A stretch of 64,000 nt of DNA from Blastocystis hominis (lineage: Eukaryota; Sar; Bigyra; Opalinata; Blastocystidae): NCBI RefSeq assembly GCF_000151665.1, contig NW_013171866.1:124001-188000 (forward strand), given 5' to 3'. The first letter of the stretch is position 1; the number at the start of each line of letters is the position of its first letter. The notes under the pieces are model-generated. The model did no database searches and was not told the origin of the DNA. It was given only the letters and a program-made list of their open reading frames with translations. The position numbers and the translations under genes are program-made. Positions 58,401-64,000 of the stretch are shown one piece after another.

Positions 58401-58896
58401 TGATAAGACCTTCCAAATCTACAATCCATAACATTAGGTGATTGGGCATTCCATGATTCCTTATCAACAATAATGAAAAGTATTGAATGAATTTGAATGA
58501 AATGATTGATGTAGATCTTCCATCATTACAATCCATTCACCTAGGTCATTATGCACTTTATGGAAATAATAATGATTCATGTTCATTGAGAATGCAAGGT
58601 AATAATAAAAAGATTCGAAATGATTGAATGTAGATCTTCCAAAACTAGTATCCATTGATTCTGAAGGATATAGTTTCTATTATCCTCGTGTAGTGACATT
58701 GGAAAGTATATCTCAATATTGAATATTGATGGTATTTAGATATTCCAAATCTTCAAAATGTCAAGTTACCTCGTCACCTATTTAGTGGTTCATTCGATTA
58801 TGTTCAGAAAAAAACAATTTCAAGTATAGTTTATGTAATAATATGTCTTACATAGATGTTCATTGGAAACTCGCTAATCTTATTAAAGTCAAGTAA
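55424..58896 (+). CDS. MORN-transmembrane-leucine-rich repeat protein (locus 2)
   Basis: Paralogue of the minus-strand gene at 9956-14662. Exon 1 (55424-57404) has MORN units (YREGRGKEYDRNGN, GYWEEYDENDKLIRICQ) with a 109-residue unit duplicated (55784 and 56111) and nearly identical DNA over about 170 bp. Three hydrophobic helices follow at about 56620-56750 and 56905-56970. LRR exons then follow with phase-1 introns near 57405-57438, 57508-57540, 57623-57664, 57740-57774, 57851-57883 and later. Units such as LESIEIGQFSFSDFAG and LPQLQSIQIG are almost identical in DNA to locus 1. The last exon ends TAA at 58894-58896. The 3' flank is also shared with locus 1. Function unknown. Confidence 0.85.
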
Positions 58897-60263
58897 TTAT
58901 TACAGCATAAATATACACACTTCACATATTGCCATTCCATTCCATTTTGTAATTGTTATGTTTTCTATCCTTTCTTTGTTCGAAACTCCTTCTCATCTTT
59001 CTTTAGTTATTGCACTAGGATCCAGTTATCGATTGACGCTTTCCGATCATTTTCATCACAACTCACAAAGGGGTGATCAGCATGTCTCTAACATTCCATA
59101 CATCTTTGTTAAAGAAAAAATAGATTATCTGATATGATTGAGATTGGTTTGATTTTCGAATAAGAATGTGTTTTGCCTGACAAATCATATTCTATATAAT
59201 GATCAATTGAAATTGGACTATCAAGATTTTCAAATGGATAATACTGGATTATTTCAAGTAATACCCATGATGACTAGCTAACTAGAAATGGAAGTAAATG
59301 TGAATGACATGTACTGTTTTGATATCACTCAGATGTATCGAATGAGACTATTACTATAAATAAAACAAATACAATCGAACTTTCTAAATCTTGAAAGTTA
59401 AAACCATTTGTTCAATTGTATTGCGTTGAATAAAACAATTGTATGATATATTTATTTCTAAAAACGATTGAATCGGATCGTGAAACAAAAATCATAAATG
59501 AACTGAGTAGAAAAAGTAAAATTGATTAAACAAATGCAGGCGATCATCGATACTAATTACACTCATTTTTTCTACTATCAAATCAACTCAATCATTTACA
59601 TGCCAACCCATTATTTTTCTATTTTTTATGAGAATGAAGTGTATGATGTTTGTTGCTTCGTCTCGTATCAATTACTATACCACGCAAAGACATCAGTATT
59701 CTTTTTCGTTTTTCAATCTGCATTGCTCTTTCTTGTGACAAATACTATATGAAGCAATCATGTCACAATAGACGACAAAATAGAAAGTTCATCTTCCTTA
59801 TTGTAATACATTTCTATTTCAAAATAATACATGTCTTGTGTCAACAGTTTTCATGTCATATACCTGCCTTTTCCTTCCATTTCTGATTCGTACATTCAAA
59901 ATAGTACACTAAAGTCAATTTCAATATACCGATAACTAGAAACCTAGATATCCACTATTTTCTATTTTCATCCTAAGCTTAACATCCGTTTCGCGTTATT
60001 TACTTTCAATGTTCGACAGTAACTCGATATATCAATACTCATTCTTCGATTAATATCCTATATTATGCATATTCCAACCCTCGTTTCATTTTTCGATTTC
60101 CCTCAAAACCCATCTCATTGTATTCCTCATTTCAAGCCCCTGATAACTTTTCTCATTTATTAATTTCAATTTCTCGCCGTTAGTCATTTCTCTTTGATTG
60201 ATTCAAAAAACTGCCAGAATTCTGGAAACGAACCTTCTGGAATAAATTTTCGAAAATCAAAAA
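58897..60263. other. AT-rich intergenic stretch, no gene seen
   Basis: The first 200 bp resemble the 3' flank of MORN-LRR locus 1, including TTTGTTCGAAAC at about 58976-58987. The rest is A+T rich with no recognisable gene. Confidence 0.6.
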
Positions 60264-61300
60264 ATGTCTGAATCAGAAGTATTTCTTGTTGTACTCTATT
60301 CAGTGGTAGATTCTTCGTGAAGAACAGCTTACCTCGGATGGAGGTGTTGTAAAATTGGTGACAAAGGAAGGAGTTGGAGAGTGTCCCAAAAAGGGATACA
60401 AACTTAAGAGTGAGAATTCGTCTTGTTCTTTAACATCTAGCTCACTATACTGGAAGATTGCTCAGTGGAGAGAAATTCGATAGTTCACGAGATCGGAACG
60501 AGCCATTTGAATTTGAACTTGGAAGAGGTCAAGTGATAAAGGGCTGGGATATTGGTTTTGCTTCCATGAAGCCTGGAGAAAGCCATCTTAAGAATCAAGC
60601 CAGAGTATGGATACGGCTCTACGGGAGCAGGATCGAGCATTCCTCCAAACTCGACTCTGGAATTTGATGTGGAACTTCTCAGCTACGAAGAAAATATCAA
60701 TATCAATGATATGACTTATCAGCAACGTATCGATGAGGTAATTTTCTAGTATTCTACTTTATTATTCTTTAGGCAACGAAGTTAAAAGATCTGGGAAACG
60801 AAGCTTTTAAGAACAAAGATTACGTGGTTGCCTGCTCATATTATGACAAAGGTATTCCCTACCTTCATTTTGCCTTTCCGTTCTTAAAGGAAAAACACAT
60901 TGTTGAAGGGGAAGAAGGCCATGAGGAAGAAATGGAGAAAGGCGCTGAGCTGTCTCACGCCTTGCGAACCAACAAAGCGCTGTGCTATCTGAAAATGAAC
61001 GATTTCCATGCCGCGATTACGGAGGTTGGTTCGTTGTTTTTGTTCGATGTGTAGTGCACGACCGTCTTGGAGAAGCAGCCAGAGAACGTGAAAGCTTTGT
61101 ATCGACGCGGTGTGGCACACGGCAAGTACGGAATGCTCGCTGAGGCAGTGCAAGATTTGGAAGCCTGTCTGAAGGTGGATCCTGAGAATAAATCGGCGAG
61201 CACGGAGCTGGAGAGAGTGAAGCGCCAATTGCACGCAGAGGACCAGAAGAAGAAGAAGTCGCTGCGCAGTTTCTTCCAAAACGGGTTTGGAGACAATTAA
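60264..61300 (+). CDS. FKBP-type peptidyl-prolyl isomerase with TPR domain
   Basis: N-terminus MSESE, intron 60279-60309, then [20 protein letters not shown]. The FKBP fold follows: [38 protein letters not shown], then [23 protein letters not shown] helices include [40 protein letters not shown] and [20 protein letters not shown]. This is the FKBP51/52 or AIP-like plan, a co-chaperone that would bind Hsp90 through its TPRs. At about 60577-60582 the frame shifts in GGAGAAAGCC (GEK expected), with no room for an intron. The end reads AAT T | AAAG TGTTTGTT: poly(A) site inside the encoded TAA. Confidence 0.85.
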
Positions 61301-61324
61301 AGTGTTTGTTGGAGAAAACAAGCG

Positions 61325-62432
61325 ATTGACTTGGCTTTACAAGACGATCGAAGCTCTCTTCGAGAGATCCCTGAGCCGCAACGAGCAGACAATAATGCGA
61401 TTGGATGAGATACCATTCTTCAAACTCATCAAACAGCTCCAGTCGAGACACACTACACTTCATTTCGCACAGCAGAACGCACCGCTTGATCTCGCTCGGG
61501 TCAAGGAGATACGTGTAGAGATGCTGCATGTCTTGGCAGAACACTTTCTTGTACCCAAGCGAAAGATAGCGCTGTTTCTGGTCTTCGATTTCCGGGTAGC
61601 GCGTTAAGCTCAGCAAATCGCAGCCACGTTCCTACGGTGTGTGATTGTGCGAGACTCTACATGCAAATTCTGAATCATCATCGCTCCGAAGGGATCGTTT
61701 GGACGGATCTGCTCGTAGACCACCATCACGCTATTGGGAAATGCTTTTTGGAGACATTGGAGAGACGGGTTCACAAGATCGGGATTGATATAGATGAGAA
61801 CACACTCTGATAAGAATAATGTTGGAGTATTGCGAGAGAGGGGAGAATCGCGCAAGTAGGCTTCCAGCGAGGCGCAGTCGGTTAGGTCCATTGGCTTTAG
61901 AACATAGCGAGAGGTCGTGATTTCTGGAGAAGTAGAAGCGGCATCAAAAGAGGAGTCTTCACCAAAAACCACGGATGCCAGTTGAGACTGGGTTCGAATG
62001 AGCATTGCTTTGGTTTTACAAGTTTCTAAAAGATCGAATTCAACAAAAAGGTCCGGCAAGATGTTCATGTCCTATTCTATCACTCCTTCCAATTTCTATT
62101 ACATGCAGACGGAAAAAGAGAGTATCGTACCCACCTCCTAAGTTAACTATTTGACAATGACCTTGAGACTCTTCAATAAAACGTTTGACAATGATTTCGA
62201 TTGCAGCAACTCTCGAGTAATATCCTGATTCTAATTTTTATAAAAACAAACGAACCTCTGTTGATAATGGGAGAACGCTTTCCCTTTCTGCGAACAAAAT
62301 TATGGATATAGTTGTCTGTGTAATATCCATGATCAACACAGGACCTTCATTCAAATGAAACAGAAACAACTACATTTTGCTTACAGTAGCATCATTTGCA
62401 GTGAGACGCACTTGTTCGATTGAATTTGACAT
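61325..62432 (-). CDS. LCMT1: Leucine carboxyl methyltransferase 1 (PP2A methylation), poly(A)-made stop
   Basis: Start MSNSIEQVRLTANDATVSKM across a 29-nt intron to DHGYYTDNYIHNFV and SPIINRGYYSRVAA (LCMT1: GYWHDPYIQHFV, PEINRGYFARV). The SAM site CQIVNLGG follows, then FVEFDLLETCKTKAM, PTLFLSECVLIYI, VVYEQIRPNDPFGAMMI, RGCDLLSLTRYPEIEDQKQR and the end QSHYCLLVAAQG. It methylates the C-terminal Leu of PP2A-type catalytic subunits. The frame reads CAA T | CGCT TGTTTTCT (motif 61313-61320, minus); poly(A) gives UAA. Otherwise the frame continues for many codons antisense to the FKBP gene. Confidence 0.88.
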
Positions 62433-62553
62433 ATTCCAACAAGGAAGTCAACCCTGTGTAAATGATTGTTACTCTCAACTCACTGTTTGAATAATGGATT
62501 GATAAACATGAGGAATTGAATGAATAGGATTATTCACTATTTCGGCAAACGAT
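62433..62553. promoter_or_regulatory. Divergent promoter region, LCMT1 / RFC1
   Basis: 121 bp between two start codons, A+T rich. No named element recognised. Confidence 0.45.
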
Positions 62554-64000
62554 GGATATTCGCAGTTTTTTCGTACCATTAAGCTTTGGTTGAATCATTG
62601 AGTAGAAAAAGGGAAACGCGCAGAAACGATCGTCTGTCACAACGGATGATGCTACCGATTTGAAAAAAGGCGATGTATCTGAAACCCCAAAGTCTGCTGT
62701 TGCTGAATTAGAATCAAATAATGAATTACCTACTAAGAAATTGCGATTGAGCAAGATTGGAAAGAAGGGTACTTCCAACTCGGTACAAAGTGTGAAGAGA
62801 ACAAAGAAGATTCTAGTTTCGAGTGATGACGACGTGGGTGAAAGGAAATCCACAGAAGAGGTAGGCGGATATGAGATTATTGATATTGAAGAAAAAGAAA
62901 AATAGTTTATCAGAAAAAGAAGTTGAAAACAAGAGTACATCCAAGGAAACGAGTGTATCGAATGGTCCGAAAGCGTGTTTGACAAATTCCGTATCGGAAC
63001 TACCCTCTATAAAGGAAGAGCACTTGAATAAAGAGCAGCAACCTGCAAAGGAAGAGCATCTCAATGGAAAACAACAGCCAATCAAGAAGGAACAAATCAT
63101 AGAAAAAACACATTCAACAAATGCAGAGAAACTACCCAATCCAGAGACCAATCGTCCTGTATCAAAGCCCTCTACTACTACTACTACTACTACTACGCGT
63201 CCCAAACGGGCACCCAAGGTTCATCTCGTCGATGAGTCGCTTCTAACCACAAAATACGCTCCTCGTTCTCTCGAAGACATCGTGGGCAATCAAAACAACA
63301 TTCGAAACTTGTACAACTGGCTTTTACAATGGGATACAAACCATTCCAGCAGTAGTTCCTTTCACTCTTTCCTTCATCGGCGTAGCCTCCACGTCCGACA
63401 CGAAACGATCAAGAGACAGCAGTCGAGCCGTGCTGATTTCCGGTCCTCCTGGCATTGGAAAAACGACTTGCGTTGAAGTGTGTTGCCGACAGGCTGGGTA
63501 CGAACTCATCCAACTCAACGCAAGCGACAAACGAAACATGTCGTTCGTTCGCGACACTCTTAAAGACAGCACTTCGATTATGTTTTGTTTTTGAATTGGT
63601 TGCGAGTGTAGACCTCTCTCTTTTGAGAAAAAGCGAATTCGAAAAGCGATCTTGATGGATGAAGTCGATGGAATGAGTTCAGGAGATCGTGGAGGGATTC
63701 AAGAATTAGTAGGCTTTTTTGCCATTCCAGAAATAGATCCGAATTATCAAAATCACGCAGATTCCCATAATTTGTATTTGCAATGACGATGCGAGCGCGA
63801 AAGTCCGTTCTCTGAGTTCCTATTGCTACTCGCTTCGCTTTGAAAAGCCTCTCCCAATGCAGATGCTTCCTCGCGTTCGCTTCATTTGCCACAACGAGCG
63901 AATTCAAATCAGCGATGATTCCATTCTTTCGCTCGTCACTTCGATCGGTGGAGACTTCCGACAAATCCTCAATCACCTCCAACTCGTCTCGTTGTCTCGC
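62554..64000 (+). CDS. RFC1: Replication factor C large subunit, 3' partial
   Basis: Starts MDIRSFF, the PCNA-interacting N-terminus typical of RFC1, then an intron 62575-62605. A charged linker follows, with a Thr tract encoded by (ACT)n at about 63172-63196. The AAA+ module has TTKYAPRSLEDIVGNQNN, Walker A SGPPGIGKTTCVE, YELIQLNASDKR, Walker B AILMDEVDGMSSGDRGG, IPIICICNDD and VRSLSSYCYSLRFEKPLP. It loads PCNA. No BRCT domain is visible between the PIP box and the AAA+ part. Near 62895-62905 the A-rich run gives an apparent 1-nt frameshift. The 3' end lies beyond the window. Confidence 0.9.

Overview
This is a gene-dense eukaryotic nuclear window from a microbial eukaryote. Nearly every gene is cut by tiny GT-AG introns, mostly 26-40 nt, placed here by reading across frame changes in conserved proteins. 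Many genes have a TGTTTGTT-like motif at the 3' end. In several genes the frame has no stop before that motif, yet cleavage 4 nt upstream of it would leave T, TA or TG as the last bases, so the poly(A) tail would complete UAA or UGA. Very short introns, this motif and poly(A)-made stops are known traits of Blastocystis (a gut stramenopile). The assignment is inference. A UMP synthase fused in the order ODC-OPRT, a TyrRS with a C-terminal EMAPII-like domain and a mitochondrial-type threonine dehydrogenase fit it.

Layout. 1-8.2 kb: PP2A-type phosphatase (5' partial), RPS10, a PAS hybrid histidine kinase, RFT1 and tRNA-Arg. 8.2-14.7 kb: AT-rich, holding a large minus-strand gene with MORN repeats, membrane segments and leucine-rich repeats. 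16-28.8 kb: RPS11, TRAPPC4, TyrRS, TDH, mitochondrial bS18, a third diverged MORN-LRR gene, WDR75/UTP17 and a type II membrane protein. 29-44.6 kb: three poorly resolved genes, RTF1, tRNA-Gly, BUD20/ZNF593, a PKR1-like protein, a CW-PHD zinc finger gene, a mitochondrial-looking helical protein, LSM8, CWF19L2, ZPR1, U2A' and a GnT-I-type glycosyltransferase. 45-54.3 kb: V-ATPase subunit D, a GT2-like glycosyltransferase, UMPS, tRNA-Gly, NOP14, RPL7, tRNA-Lys and a small protein. 54.3-60.2 kb: AT-rich, with a plus-strand paralogue of the 10-14.7 kb MORN-LRR gene. 60.2-64 kb: FKBP-TPR, LCMT1 and RFC1 (3' partial).

There is no operon logic, but there are themes. WDR75, NOP14 and BUD20 act in ribosome assembly. 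LSM8, U2A' and CWF19L2 act in splicing. RFT1 and the GnT-I-like enzyme act in N-glycosylation. A PP2A-type catalytic subunit and its leucine carboxyl methyltransferase lie at opposite ends of the window. Convergent neighbours often end within about 30 bp of each other, with back-to-back poly(A) motifs.

The least described material is the MORN-membrane-LRR family. Its LRR part is made of phase-1 exon cassettes whose DNA is nearly identical between cassettes and between two inverted loci about 41 kb apart.
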